The notes beneath the pieces were generated by a model. That model did not search any database and was not told where the DNA came from. It saw nothing but the letters and a program-made list of their open reading frames with translations. Shown here in pieces: positions 36,921 to 47,820 of a stretch of 64,000 bases of DNA (position 1 is its first letter; each line of letters opens with the position of its first letter). The DNA comes from Rhizaria sp. SCN 62-66 (Eukaryota; Rhizaria, unplaced): the NCBI GenBank assembly GCA_001724265.1, contig MEDY01000095.1, forward strand, positions 38,934 through 102,933, read 5' to 3'. Both the position numbers and the translations under genes were made by a program.

Positions 36921-37676
36921 GTGTCTAGCGCGATGAAATCTGGAGTTCAAGAACTATAGTAAACAAATTGTTGAAATTAATACGAGTTAGTTCAGAAAAT
37001 CGGCATATATATTCTACCGACGAACGTATATCGACAGCATCCCTTCATTTAACTAAGCTTTGAGAGCGCCAACTTGACTTGCGGTCGTCCACCACAAACC
37101 AAACGGACGCGTCGCTGAAATGCTAATACGCACTATAGCTTGATCAAATATTAAGCAAACGCTGAATCACATAAGATCTAACATTGAAATAACTTAAACA
37201 GTATGTTATTTGCAAAATTCTTTGCACGTCAAGATATTGTATTATGTTCTGCCTACGTTAAGGAATTGAACATTGAGACGTAGTGTGGTCGATCGATTCA
37301 TCCTCATCAGTCACATATTCACGCACATTGTGAGACTGAAGGTAACCAGTTTAAGTCTATATCGTGTGATCAAGGAACGCGCAAATTATACTGAGCGGGT
37401 ACACACTGAGCTGTTCGGATACACAGATGTGCGCCGAGTAGTAATTTGTTTCTTCAAGTCCTGTTTCAACATTGTCTGCTAGGGAGTGTGGATCCTTTAT
37501 TCGATATATACGTCGCGTCTCCACACTATTAACCGCTGTCCATGAATACTACAAAACCCATCTGACACTCGACTACACACGTCGCACTCAAATAGCGCCA
37601 CTTGCGTGCTGAGTTCTATCACATGACACGCATGGAGGCGAATTCGTACGTAAGCGACGCACTCGAGAAAACACAC
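36921..37676. other. Intergenic region between the coiled-coil gene and the PLAC8 gene
   Basis: AT-rich with no credible ORF. TTTATT at 37496-37501 reads AATAAA on the - strand, about 180 nt past the PLAC8 stop, and may be its polyadenylation signal. The rest presumably holds the coiled-coil gene promoter. Confidence 0.4.
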
Positions 37677-38351
37677 TTACTGCGACTCTTGTGCACCCGT
37701 GCTTTCAGGCGCAGTGACCACGACCACATGCGCGGTGTCAACCGCATCGCCCTGGCCCTGGCTTTGAGTCTGGTCCTGGTTCTGGCTGTTGAACTGACCT
37801 TTGTTCTCTGCGTTCCCGAGGGCGCTCGCGCCGGTGGGCATCATGGCAATCTCGCCGGGCACCGCGGCGGCAGCCATGGGCTTCCCCGCTTGGACCCACA
37901 GCGTGACCGCGCGGAACTCCTGTGCCAGCGCACAGCAGGGGCACCAGGTGTGCACACAGCAGCCCTTGCAGCAGCCTTCGTCGCGGACGCCCAGCAGGCG
38001 CTGCACCTGCGAGCGACTAGTGCCGCAAACACAACAATAGCAGCACCAGCCCTCGCAGGTCGAGCCCTGGTCCGTGAGGGCGTAGATCTGGGCGAATAGC
38101 GAATGGGGATACAAGTAGGCATTGGAGCAGACAATGCAGTCGGCGCAGCAGTCGTAAAACCCCGTCGTCATGATCTCCTGCCACGGAGAGAGATCGCCCG
38201 GCTCGCCGGTTGCCGGAGACGTCTGCGCAGGTTGCGGGGCCTGCTGTAGCTGCGACTGGGAGGCGTTCTGGGGGGCGTGTTGCGGCGCGAACTGAACCTG
38301 CTGGCCAGCGGGAGGCGCGGTGTACTCGGGAGGAGCGGTCTTGTTGTCCAT
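37677..38351 (-). CDS. PLAC8 family cysteine-rich protein
   Basis: A single exon of 224 aa, ATG at 38351, TAA at 37679-37677. After a 50-residue Pro/Gln-rich N-terminus comes the PLAC8 domain (about residues 58-155): FYDCCADCIVCSNAYLYP, a middle CEGWCCYCCVCG, and the signature CCVHTWCPCCALAQEFRA. The Cys-rich hydrophobic stretches are expected to associate with or span the membrane. Relatives in plants, fungi and animals act in cell-size control, cadmium resistance or calcium influx; the substrate here cannot be told. The C-terminus is a Gln/Ser-rich tail. Length and layout are normal for the family. Confidence 0.9.
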   Translation of the reverse strand: MDNKTAPPEYTAPPAGQQVQFAPQHAPQNASQSQLQQAPQPAQTSPATGEPGDLSPWQEIMTTGFYDCCADCIVCSNAYLYPHSLFAQIYALTDQGSTCEGWCCYCCVCGTSRSQVQRLLGVRDEGCCKGCCVHTWCPCCALAQEFRAVTLWVQAGKPMAAAAVPGEIAMMPTGASALGNAENKGQFNSQNQDQTQSQGQGDAVDTAHVVVVTAPESTGAQESQ

Positions 38352-38749
38352 CTAGATCGATAAAGGGAGAGATGACTATTAAATAAACAAAGCCATTGTA
38401 ATTATTTGATACCGTATACGATTACTTGAGTGCATGGCCTATTGACTTTTGTCATAATTCATTGATAACATCGAGTGATGGCAGACAAGCAAAGGAGGTT
38501 TCGAGGCCCTTGCCGTTGTGCATAATATGCCCGTATTTTATCAATGAAAGTTGGTTAATTATCAATAAATGTATAAAAAATACACTAATCTATTTGATTG
38601 TCAAGCTATACATTGATAAACAGCCGAATTACGAAACAATTGATGATTTCGCCTCTGACATCATCGTCTATTTCACACATCGACTTTGGCGAAGGTGAGT
38701 CCACAAAGTGACTTGGTCGCGACTTTACTTTGACATTCTTATAGTTAAA

Positions 38750-38802
38750 GGATCCAAGTCCTGGTGAAAAAGATCGATTTGCATTGAGTTATTATGTCAT
38801 GA
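38750..38802 (+). repeat. Direct repeat copy 1
   Basis: It reads GGATCCAAG, then GGTGAAAAA, CGATT, ATTG and GTTATTAT in order, ending ATGAA. The same order of words is found 420 bp downstream. Copies differ by substitutions and a small gap, so the duplication is not recent. Confidence 0.6.
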
Positions 38803-38925
38803 AAGGAAGATTTAACCGCGCAAAAACACACATTATGGATGTATGTATGTATGATTTTTTTAGGGTCACAGAAAAACAAAAATTATTGACGATTTTCAAA
38901 CATTTCTTGAAGGCCCTTGTAAATA

Positions 38926-39094
38926 CTCGCCGCCGCCGGCGGTGCGGACGTTGTGTCTCACCGTTCTTGGTCAGACTCTTCGACAGTTCCTCATCAGTAA
39001 GCCCGAGGAAGCGGGTGAATTTGTTAGTCATGCTACTGACCCAGATCTCATTGCGTGCACTCACAGCACGCTTCGTCCCCAGCTTGCGCTCCAA
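38926..39094 (-). pseudogene. Possible coding remnant, unknown
   Basis: A GC-richer patch within AT-rich DNA encodes on the - strand a protein-like stretch with normal composition (RNEIWVSSMTNKFTRF, then LGLTDEELSKSL). There is no ATG start, and the frame runs into AT-rich sequence at the 3' end. It may be a gene or mobile-element fragment, or chance. Confidence 0.2.
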
Positions 39095-39169
39095 GCAAGG
39101 AGGCAGAAATGGCCGTCATATAGTCCGACATTGCGCTAAGTACGCGGCTCATAAACTATTGGAGCTATG

Positions 39170-39229
39170 GGATCCAAGCTTAAGGTGAAAAAAACCGATT
39201 CGTATTGCGTTATTATTGCTAAATCATGA
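39170..39229 (+). repeat. Direct repeat copy 2
   Basis: It matches copy 1 over about 55 bp (GGATCCAAG ... GGTGAAAAA ... CGATT ... GTTATTAT ... ATGAA). Together the copies bracket the GC-richer patch, like decayed terminal repeats. Confidence 0.6.
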
Positions 39230-40238
39230 ATTGCACCAAAGTGGTACCAATTCCATCAGTTTGTTCCGGAGAGTTCCAGAACTCTGAAACTGCTCACAGC
39301 AACAGACATGACCAGTATCATACGGATACATTGTTCAATTAATCTAGTCCCTCATCCAACGGTGTAGTTGTCCTATATTTCGATTGCTTCTGATATATTT
39401 ATCACCATCTATTTTTGTTTGTACTCAGATGCGCCAGCTTGTCATCGTGACAAGGTCAGCTTTGATGTATGTCGTACATGTCAGAGTATGACATTTTTTT
39501 TAATCTAATGCAGTTTAAGTCTGTATCATAAATAAACGTGTTTGTTTTTGTGTTGCCTGATATAAGAGACATGATGCATAGCTTTTGCTTAGTGTTTTTT
39601 TTTTTGTAGGAGGAGACGTGGCTGGAGGGTTTGCAGGGGTGGAGTATAGTTGCTCGTAAAATGCAATGAGTCCACAAATCAACCAAGGCAATGTATAGTA
39701 CACACCCGGTTAATGCACAAAGTGTGCATTTCGAAGAACTTTGACGACAAAGCAGAACATATCGTTGGATATGGCTATCTCACCACAAACGTTTTTTCGC
39801 ATAAAAGGAGGGCAACTGAGTTTATAGAAACGAGTATGAAGAGTTGCGAAATATCAGCACTAGACCATATTATAAACACAAACGTTATGTTATTTTTCAA
39901 GATAGCGCCCCTATAGATTAAGCACTGGTTGTGAAATGTCAATAAGACAATCTTGGACGACGTGGGCAGCCGAACTGGAGCTTCGGCTTTGGAGCAGAGT
40001 GAAGGCCGTTTTAAATGACTTGATTGTGGAGAGAATGCACCGTAACATCCAATAAAACGCGCATTTCCTAAAGGTGTTTGTTGTATATGTAACGATATGT
40101 TTGTAATAACTCCATAAGATCAGAATTCCATGTGGCATCGCGAGTTTCTGTCTGTAGTGTCCAAAGAGGGAGACGTCGCCCCAACTAAATTTCCATCTCA
40201 CCGCCTCATTTCGCCCTTCAATTCCTTGCAGCCACTTA

Positions 40239-40523
40239 ATGACCCTCACACACACGCCCTTCGCGACCCTCTCGGCGGCCCCCGCGGCCGTTCCAGCGAC
40301 GTGGTCGCTCGCCACCGCAGTCGGCGGCCTTCTGGCCCTGCTTTCGGTCGTCGCTGTCGCCGTCGTCACAGTCACTGCGGCCGCCTCCCGCTCCGCCTCG
40401 GCCTCCGCCGCCGCTGACGCCGCCGCGGACGACCTCGGTGACCTGGGCGAGGACAGCATGTGCGCCCGCAAGCGCCCGCGCAGGCTATCGGACGACAGCA
40501 GCCCCGTCAGCGCGGTGCTTTGA
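40239..40523 (+). CDS. Possible small single-pass membrane protein, 94 aa
   Basis: ATG at 40239 (MTLTHTPFATLS) to TGA at 40521-40523. One hydrophobic segment, WSLATAVGGLLALLSVVAVAVVTV (split here as WSLATAVGGLLALL and SVVAVAVVTV), about residues 22-45, is followed by a Ser/Ala-rich and acidic tail with a basic cluster (ARKRPRRLSDD). TTCCTTGCAG just upstream (about 40222-40231) looks like a 3' splice site, so a 5' exon may exist. A - strand frame of 186 codons overlaps (39911-40471), but its lower half lies in AT-rich DNA. No family is recognised. Confidence 0.4.
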   Translation: MTLTHTPFATLSAAPAAVPATWSLATAVGGLLALLSVVAVAVVTVTAAASRSASASAAADAAADDLGDLGEDSMCARKRPRRLSDDSSPVSAVL

Positions 40524-40997
40524 GCAGCACTCCTTCACAGCCGAGAGATGCAATAACATAACGTACAGCGTGGGTACTCGCTTGCGCTGCTAAAGAGCAG
40601 TCTAGATATGAGAACAGCACAAAATCACATTTCTAGCGTTGATGTGGGCTCGCCCGCGTTGCGCTGCATGAATCAGGCCGCGTTTCAGCGACAGAGACTG
40701 TTTTCAGGCAGTACGAGTTCGAGAGACGACACGACGACGTATCACAGTTTGACTGACAAGAAGATCTGAAAGCGATGAAACGCACACGCAGACTTGTAAT
40801 CACAGATAAAAAGAATCAACATACAAATAATTCACAGTAAAAACACAAAAGAAGCACAACATACACATTAATTCAATCAATATTACAATAAGTACATCCA
40901 ATTCTCGCAAGTTAAATCGCGCGTCTGAATCACGCCTTTCACATTGCTGTTCGACTAAATTTGCGGTCACCGTCGCGCTTTCCGAGTGGCGATTACG
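40524..40997. other. Intergenic region, 3' flanks
   Basis: AT-rich, between the small + strand ORF and the end of the 1,652-residue protein gene. No feature other than presumed 3' UTRs. Confidence 0.35.
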
Positions 40998-42476
40998 TTA
41001 CAGCTCGAAGATGACGCTCTCGATGTCGCTGGGCTTGCGCCGGTGTAGCGGGACCGTGGTGAGCGCCTCCTTCTCCCACGCGAAGTCAAGCCGCCCGACC
41101 AAGTCGCCCATGGCCTGGCCGCGGCCAGCTGCAGCGGGCACACCGGCAGCGTCAGCGTCAGTGCCGTCTTGAGGAGCCTGTTCATGTTGCTGTTGCTGCT
41201 GCTGTTGCTCTGCGCGCGCGTCGGCGTCGTCCGTGCTGACACAGGCCTCGTTATCGTTTTTGTTAGCGTCACTGGAGGCGTGGTTCGTCTCACATGCGTT
41301 GCGGTAATTGTGACTATGACTGTGGCCGTGCCTGTGTGCAGCCGACTGCGCCGAGTGACCGTGGTCAGCGGCCCCGTAACCGTGGTCACGCTCCTGACCG
41401 TGGGCCGGCGAGCGGCACAGAGTGACCGTGGGCAGCAGCAATTGCGACGAGAGCGACCGCCTGTGCCCGCGCGAACGGCTGTGGCCGTGACCCTGAGCGG
41501 CAGCCGCAGCGGCGGCGTTAAAGGTCTCGCCACTGAACCCGTCCGTGCCGTCGTCGTAGTCGTCGGCGGCATCGACGTGGCGACTGTGCGTGAGACTCTT
41601 TTTGTCGTTATCATCGTCGTCGTCGTCGTCGTCGTCGTGTGCGTTGTTGTGTGCATTGCTAACTTGCGCTTGCTTTGCAATTACACCCGGAGCAGTCTCC
41701 GTCTCTGCCTCTGCCTCAGCAGCATTAACAGCGGCAATAGACCCAGCAGTTACAGCTGCGTCAGCGTCAACAGCTGCAGGAGAGGCAACACCAGCAGCAG
41801 TGGCAGCAGTGACAGTCTTACGCGCAGTGCTCGGGGCCGCTGCTTGGGTAGCTGTCACAGTCGCTGTCGGTGCCTCTGTCGTTGTAGTATTGACCGCAGA
41901 AGGCCCAGCGGCCGTCGCCACTGTCGCTGTCATCTGCAACAGCCGCGCTGACGCCGCCATCGCCGTCGCGCCCGCGACCGTGGCCGCCGCCTTCACACTC
42001 ACCGCGTTCGTCGTTGTTGGAGTCGTTGTTGGAGTCGCGAGCGCTGAGCGGGCGCTGGGGTCGGCGCGCGGAGTGACCGGCATCACGGGCGCGGTCGACA
42101 CGGCGGCGCGGGCGCGGCCGCGGGCCGGCGTCTGCATCTGCGAAAGTGACTGCGTCTGCGACTGGGACTGGCTCGGCGCAGGGTTGACGGACAGACCAGG
42201 CAGAGACGCAGTCCCATTAGTCTTCGCACTCGCAGGCGCACTAGAGACCAAGACAGCGCTCACGGAGGCTGCAGCAGCCGCAGATCGGGGCGTTGCGGCG
42301 TTGCCACGCGGCGTCACAACACCGTTTGCGCCTGGGGCGGCAGCGACGGCGCGGGGACGTGACTTGGACCGCGCAGGAGTGGCGCTGACGCTGGCGCTGC
42401 CGCCGGCGGAGAAGGCCGCCGTGGTCGCCGCCGCGGTCGTCGCGGGCGCCGGCAGGGTCGAGAAGTGCGGGTGCGG

Positions 42477-42509
<33 letters not shown>

Positions 42510-45500
42510 CTCGGCGGCGGCGGAGGCGCGTAACGCTTGCACTGTTGTCGACCAAGAGAAAGGATCAATGTGATATGAAACTGTGAGAGTCAACGATATG
42601 TTGCGATTGAATAGTTATGCCGAGTAGGCTGTTGCATGCGTTTAATGTGACGTTTCACACACAGTTCAAATACGAGTAATTGGAAGAAATGTGAGACGTA
42701 CGTTGCGCGTCTGTGTAGGCCTCCACGGTGGGGTGGGCCCGTGCAGTGGGGTCCCGCGCACGCCACTGCAGTCCCCACAGCGTGCGCAGCTCCTGCTCCT
42801 CGCGCTGCACCCACAGCGCCTGAGCGTGTCGCAACACAACATACGAAGAAGTCGCGGAATACAACGATATGAACAAAGATGAGCAATTGTAAATACAAAA
42901 CAGTAAATTACAAAAATAACACAGACATAATAATAAACACATATTCCTAGGTCATATCGCGTATATGCATACCTTAAGCTTCGTTTCGTCAGCGTTGACC
43001 TTCTTCAGCACGGGCGACACGAGCGCCGCCACGCCTGCCGCGGCGCCGTGCCTGGCGTAATACGCGTCCCTGCGCGCCGCAACGGCTAGCAGGGCGTCCT
43101 GGTGGCCGCGGCGCAGCACGCCGATGCGCGCCTGCTGCGCGTCGGCGGCCGCGGCGGCGGCGGCCACGGCGGCCGCGGCCTCGGCTTCGGCGTGCCCGGG
43201 CGCCGCGGGGTGACTGTGGGCGGGCAGGTGACCGTGGGCAGCGGCGGCGCGGGACGCGGAGCGCGGGGTCTGCGGCGTCACAGTCGTCGCACCTGTCGCA
43301 CTCGCATAATTCGTTGCAGTACTTGCTGTAGTTGTTGCAGTCCGCGCGGGAGTTCGGGCCCGCATGCTCGCGCCCGCGCCACTGTTCGCCCCCGCACTGA
43401 AGCTGCTGCCGCTGCTGCTGCTGCTGCTGAGCGCGGCGCTGCTGTGCGCCGGCATGCGCGCCGTGGCCGCGGAGGAGCCGAACCCGGCGCCCGTGCGGCC
43501 GCGCGATCGGGAGCGCGCGGCGGCCGCGGCGGCCACGGCGGCCATCGAGCCCCACTGCGGCTGCGTAGACACCGGCCCTCCACTGGCACTCGCGGTCACA
43601 CTTGCAGTCACGCTCGAAGTCGCAGTCGTCGTGCTTCGAGTGCTCGCACGGGTGCGGGAGCGGCTGGTGAGGCGGGCCGACGGCGTCGCAGCGCTCGGGT
43701 TTGTAGCGCTGCTCTTGGCAGGAGTCGCCGCTGTCGCAGCCGCTGTCGCAGTCGCTGCTGCGGCGGGGCGGGAGCTGGGGGTGGCTGGGGGCGAGCGGCG
43801 GGCAGGCGTGCGGCCACGGGTTCCGGTACTGGCGCTCGCACTGAAACTGGAGCCCGCAGTTGCACTTCGCGGGGTTGCCGTCACGGCTGAGCTCGTGCTT
43901 GGACGAGAGCGCGGCGACGGCGACGGCGACGGCTTGGGGCTCGCACACACACTTGGGGGGTCCATGTTGGTCGCGGCCGAGGGCGGGCGCAGCACGCGGC
44001 GCGGGGTGACGGGGGGCTGCCACGGTGACTGCTGCTTTTGCTGCGGCTGCGGCTGTGAATGCAAGGCAGACTCGCTGTCGGGCAGCTCCACGGTGACTGC
44101 AGGTGCCGTGGTGAGTGTAGACGCAGCGGCGACAGCGGGCTCAGATTCGGGCTCTGGCGCGGAGGCAGCGGCGCCGACTGGGTTCTTCGCACTTGTCTCT
44201 GCCTCAGCCTCAGGCTCGGTCTCCGCTGTTTCAGTCTTCATCTCAGCAGCAGGCTCGGACTCCTCGGTGTTGGTGACATGGCCAGACTCTGCTTCAGCAT
44301 TCGCGGGATCAGCTACAGTCTCGGTTGCATCGAACAGTGCACTCGTAGCATCAGTCTCGGCAGTGGCAGCCTCAACAGCAGGTTCCACAGCATCAGATGT
44401 CTCAGTGGCACTTACGCACTCAGCGGTCGCTGTGGACTCAGCAGCAGAGCTTGCCTCAGCCCCACCAGTCTCGACGGCGAGAGCTGCAATAACGGAGACG
44501 GACTCTGCGGACTCTAACGTAGGCTCAGTGAGGCTCTCAATTACTGCTTCAGCAGCGACAGTCTCGGGCACAGGCACAGTGGCTGACTCGGCAGCAGCTT
44601 CAGCACCCGGCCCCCCCTGCGCAGCGACAGGCTCGGGCACCGCCGTCTCCGCCATAGCCTCCGCAGTGGGCGCAGTCTCAGCCTCAGCCTCAGCCTCAGC
44701 CTAGGTTTCCACAGCGACTGCAGGTGCATTAGCCATGCTCTCAGTCTCCGCCGTGGCAGCGGTCTCAGAGGTCGCTTCAGCTTCAGCTTCAGTCTCAACA
44801 GTCGAGGCGGTTGCTTCAGCGTCAGTGTCATTCTGAGCTGGAGCGTCACCCTGAGCAGGTGCTTCGGCGTCAGTCTGGACCTCAATCTGAGCGGAGGCTT
44901 CGACCTTGACCTCGTCCACCTATGTCTCCGGTCTCTTCCCCTTATCCGCCCTCGCCGCGCCGCCGTGGTGTGTTCCCTAGCGTTTGCGCGGGGGCGCGTC
45001 GTCGGACAGACGGCCGCCACCGCCACCGTCGCCGTTGTCGGGGTCGTTGAGTTCGGCCTGGACTTGGGCGGCGATTGCGGAAAGGTTAAGCCGCGGCAAG
45101 GCCACGACAGGCGTATCCTGGGGGATAAGCAACTCCTCATCCTCATCGTCATTATCGTTGTCATTCTCGTCGCCGTTGCAGTTGATACCGTGCACGACGC
45201 TGCGTCTACAGCTCACCCCGTCCACAGCGACCGGCGCCGCCACTGCGACGCCAGTGTCGTTCAAACTGTCACGGTTAATATTGCCGTCATCATCCTGATC
45301 GTCGTCGTCGTCGTCGTCGTCGTCGGGACAGCCCCACGGCGACGCCTTGGCCGCCGCCGCCGCTGATGCCGGCGGCGGGGAGCGGCCGGGCCGCTGGTAG
45401 TAGTACACAGACTCCGAGAACAGCGCATTCGCGGCGCTGTGCACCGTGTCGCTCTGCGCAGCACTGGCGCTCACAGTCTCAGGCATACCACTCTTCGTGT

Positions 45501-46269
45501 TTGTGTTGCTGTTGTTGTTGGTGCCGGTGGCAGTGACGTCTGAGGCTGAGCGCATCAACACGTCTAACCCACCTTTGCCCTTGCCTTTGCCCTCGCTGTC
45601 GGTGCCTCTCGCGCCAACTGTGCCGCCGCCACTCGGCAGCGTCAGCACCGGGTCCGACACCGGCACCGACCCAATTGGAGCGGAAGTGTTGATATGAGCA
45701 GCGGCAGTGGCAGCGGCGGAGACAGGAGCGGGAGCGGGAGCGGGGGCGGGGGAGGGCGAGGGCGAGGGCGAGGGCGACACCGGCAGCGTGAGCGCCAGTG
45801 GGGCCACTGCAAAGGACGAGTTGGGCGACAAAGCGGCCGTCGCGGCAGCAGTGCCGCACTCGGCAGCAGCGGCATCAGCGCCGGGATCCGCCGTCGTAAT
45901 AGCATTCGCTGTCAGGAAGGCAGACGCGGCGAGGACTTGGGCAGCGGCGACGACAGCCGAGGCTGTGCTATCACTCGCACTGCTAGCAACAGGCGCACTC
46001 GCAGTCGCCGTCTTCACGGCAACAACGCCGACGCTGGTCGCATAAGCTGTGGCAGTGGCGGCCGCGCTGGTCGGCGAGGGCGCGGGCGAGTTGGAGGCAC
46101 TCGCAGCGGCTGCGGCGGCTTTGCTAGCCATGCGCGCCTTCAACAGAGACGCCACCTTGGAGTTCTTCTTCTCCCGCGCGGCGGTAACCGTGGGTGACGC
46201 CACGGGGCTCGACGCAGGCTTGGGGGCGGCCGCGGCAGGCGAGGCCGGGGTGGCGGGGGGAGAGGACAT
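40998..46269 (-). CDS. Unknown 1,652-residue low-complexity protein, 3 exons, three in-frame TAG codons
   Basis: Exons 46269-42973, 42819-42702 and 42541-40998 sum to 4,959 nt with TAA at 41000-40998. The start is ATG 46269 (MSSPPATPASPAAAAP); the frame extends upstream only through non-ATG codons. TAGs at codons 431, 450 and 523 are read through. Most of the protein is Ala/Ser/Thr/Glu-rich. A conserved-looking helical core spans the two introns: HQDALLAVAARRDAYYARHG, KKVNADETKLK joined to ALWVQREEQELRTLWGLQW, then AYTDAQLQALRAS. The C-terminus MGDLVGRLDFAWEKEALTTV followed by RRKPSDIESVIFEL also looks constrained. No family is recognised. If UAG were a stop, this locus would be three or four fragments with no ATG in the middle ones. 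Confidence 0.65.
44701..44703 (-). other. In-frame TAG, codon 523
   Basis: It interrupts an Ala/Glu-rich repeat: ...APAVAVET, TAG, AEAEAEAETAP. Similar Glu/Ala/Thr composition on both sides shows one continuous protein. Confidence 0.75.
44920..44922 (-). other. In-frame TAG, codon 450
   Basis: It lies between DKGKRPET and VDEVKVEASAQ. The 18-codon segment between this and the preceding TAG has no ATG, so it cannot be an independent gene start. Confidence 0.7.
44977..44979 (-). other. In-frame TAG, codon 431
   Basis: It lies between ...SDDAPPRKR and GTHHGGAARADKG in the 1,652-residue protein gene. Nineteen codons downstream the same frame meets the next TAG. Confidence 0.7.
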
Positions 46270-47089
46270 GGCGCTCCGCAAAGGGGGAGCTTCGCAGGGG
46301 AAGCGGGGTGCTGGGGGCGAAAGCGTTAGACAGTCGCAATGGCAGCCAGTGAAGTCGTAGAGCACTGCAGCAGACGTGACTAGGAAGGATGGCGTTCAAA
46401 TAACGTGCATATACCGTGAGAAAAATATCGTGAGGAGGTACGATGGCTCCGATGCAGCCAGCGACGGCTAAAATCAGCTTCAACTAACGAGTACGAGTGA
46501 AATTGATCGTTAATTCGAATGTAGAAAAGATGCGATAAAGAGTAATGCACGTATAATATAATATCATTTTGAGGTTTGACTCGTCTGTCATATATGACTC
46601 TCTAATCATGCAACACGAAAGCAGACCACGACCGCCCCTTGGCTCCCAGTCCGTTGAGCGCGGAGATTCGACTATACAAGCTATACCTCAAGATCATTTC
46701 ATGTTATGAACTCAAAACCATCACATACCATATTTACATACAGATTGTATAAGGCGTCTTTATTAAATCCATCGAATCATGCATTCTGACGGGTATCCCG
46801 TTGGATTTGTTCATACCATCACTTGATGACATGGGTCTTGCAACGCATTAAGAAGCATATCGAGCAAGCGACATGCACAGCCCATCTTGATTCCACCCTA
46901 CCACCACTGCACCACATGGCCATCGCAGGGGCCTCGTTTCAACTCAATAAAATACGTTTCAGCCCCCTTCCAGCCCCGAACAAGTTGCATACGCAATACA
47001 CCCTGCACATCAAAGTAACACTGCGCCAGCAGCGTGCCCTGTATGTGCCACCCATACGCTACCCAGTGGCTGCACCACAGGCGGCGCAC
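46270..47089. other. Intergenic region upstream of the 1,652-residue protein gene
   Basis: AT-rich, about 0.8 kb, no credible ORF. TTTATT near 46758 (AATAAA on the - strand) could serve the small membrane protein gene upstream of it. The remainder should include the promoter of the 46269 gene. Confidence 0.4.
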
Positions 47090-47489
47090 TCAGGCAATGT
47101 CGTCGTCGTGGCGCTTGGGCAGCAGCTTGGCCGAGTCCTGGTTGGCCTCGGCGGCGGCCACGACCTCCTGCTTGGGCACGCCGAACTGGCGCATGAATGA
47201 CACGGCCTCCATGTCCAGTGGCGCGCCCGCGGCCTGCTGCGCCTTCACGTAGCGCCTGCAGAGGGACCAATGTGAAACCCAAATAGAGAAAAATGTGAAG
47301 AGTTGAGGGAGTGAGCGAGCGATGCAAGGGACGGCGATGCAAGTGAGGGCTATATAAGCTGTACGAGATGGTAATAGAACGAGGGAGCGTAACGTACAGC
47401 TCTTGGATGATGGGCCAGAAGATATAGGCCGAGGAGGCAATGCCGGCGACGACGCCGACGAGCGGGAGCTTGAGGCCGCGCAGAGACAT
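47090..47489 (-). CDS. Small single-pass membrane protein, 85 aa, 2 exons (possibly SMIM20/MITRAC-like)
   Basis: Exons 47489-47398 and 47255-47090 (258 nt, TGA stop) join at CT|G with a GTACGT donor. The protein starts MSLRGLKLPLVGVVAGIASS, with one membrane helix at residues 8-25, then YIFWPIIQELRYVKAQQAAG, a helical FMRQFGVPKQEVVAAAEANQ and a charged tail ending KRHDDDIA. The layout of a short N-terminus, one helix, then a P-I-L/Y-K-Q helix recalls small mitochondrial inner-membrane assembly factors of the SMIM20 type, but the similarity is slight. It is divergent from PHPT1, 331 bp apart. Confidence 0.65.
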
Positions 47490-47820
47490 GTGGGGCTGCG
47501 AACAGAAGAGTGCGTGCGATGAAATGAGGACCATGAGAGGTATAATATAAGAAGAATGTTTAATATGGAGTTGAGACTTTGTTCTATTGATCGTTGTCCA
47601 ACTGACGGTCACAGTCCTTCACACAACTGTGTTTCGGATGGCGCTTTCGCCATGAGCGCCTCCTTGCTCTCCGCAACTGCCAACATTTCCTGTCCATTCA
47701 CGTTCAAACAACTGCTGTTAGAATCAACACTTGCAAATTATATGTCTCTCACAGTAGCGCACGACCCACTGATGTGTTATTGTCCAAAGCGTGCTTCATA
47801 CCTTCTAGAACCGCTTCAAA
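47490..47820. promoter_or_regulatory. Divergent intergenic promoter region
   Basis: 331 bp separate the start codons of the small membrane protein (-) and PHPT1 (+), so both promoters should lie here. TTCGCAG just upstream of the - strand ATG could be the acceptor of a 5' UTR intron. No specific motif is identified. Confidence 0.4.

Larger units (their letters stand above)
38352..40238. other. Gene-poor AT-rich region with decayed repeats
   Basis: About 1.9 kb without a supported gene. It contains a direct-repeat pair (38750-38802 and 39170-39229) flanking a short GC-richer patch with a possible coding remnant on the - strand (about 38930-39130). The rest is AT-rich with simple A/T runs (e.g. 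39595-39606). Confidence 0.45.

Noticed and set aside
39911-40471. 186-codon - strand ORF overlapping the small membrane protein
   Set aside because: Its C-terminal half lies in AT-rich noncoding-type DNA, and the N-terminal half mirrors the GC-rich + strand ORF. Kept only as an alternative.
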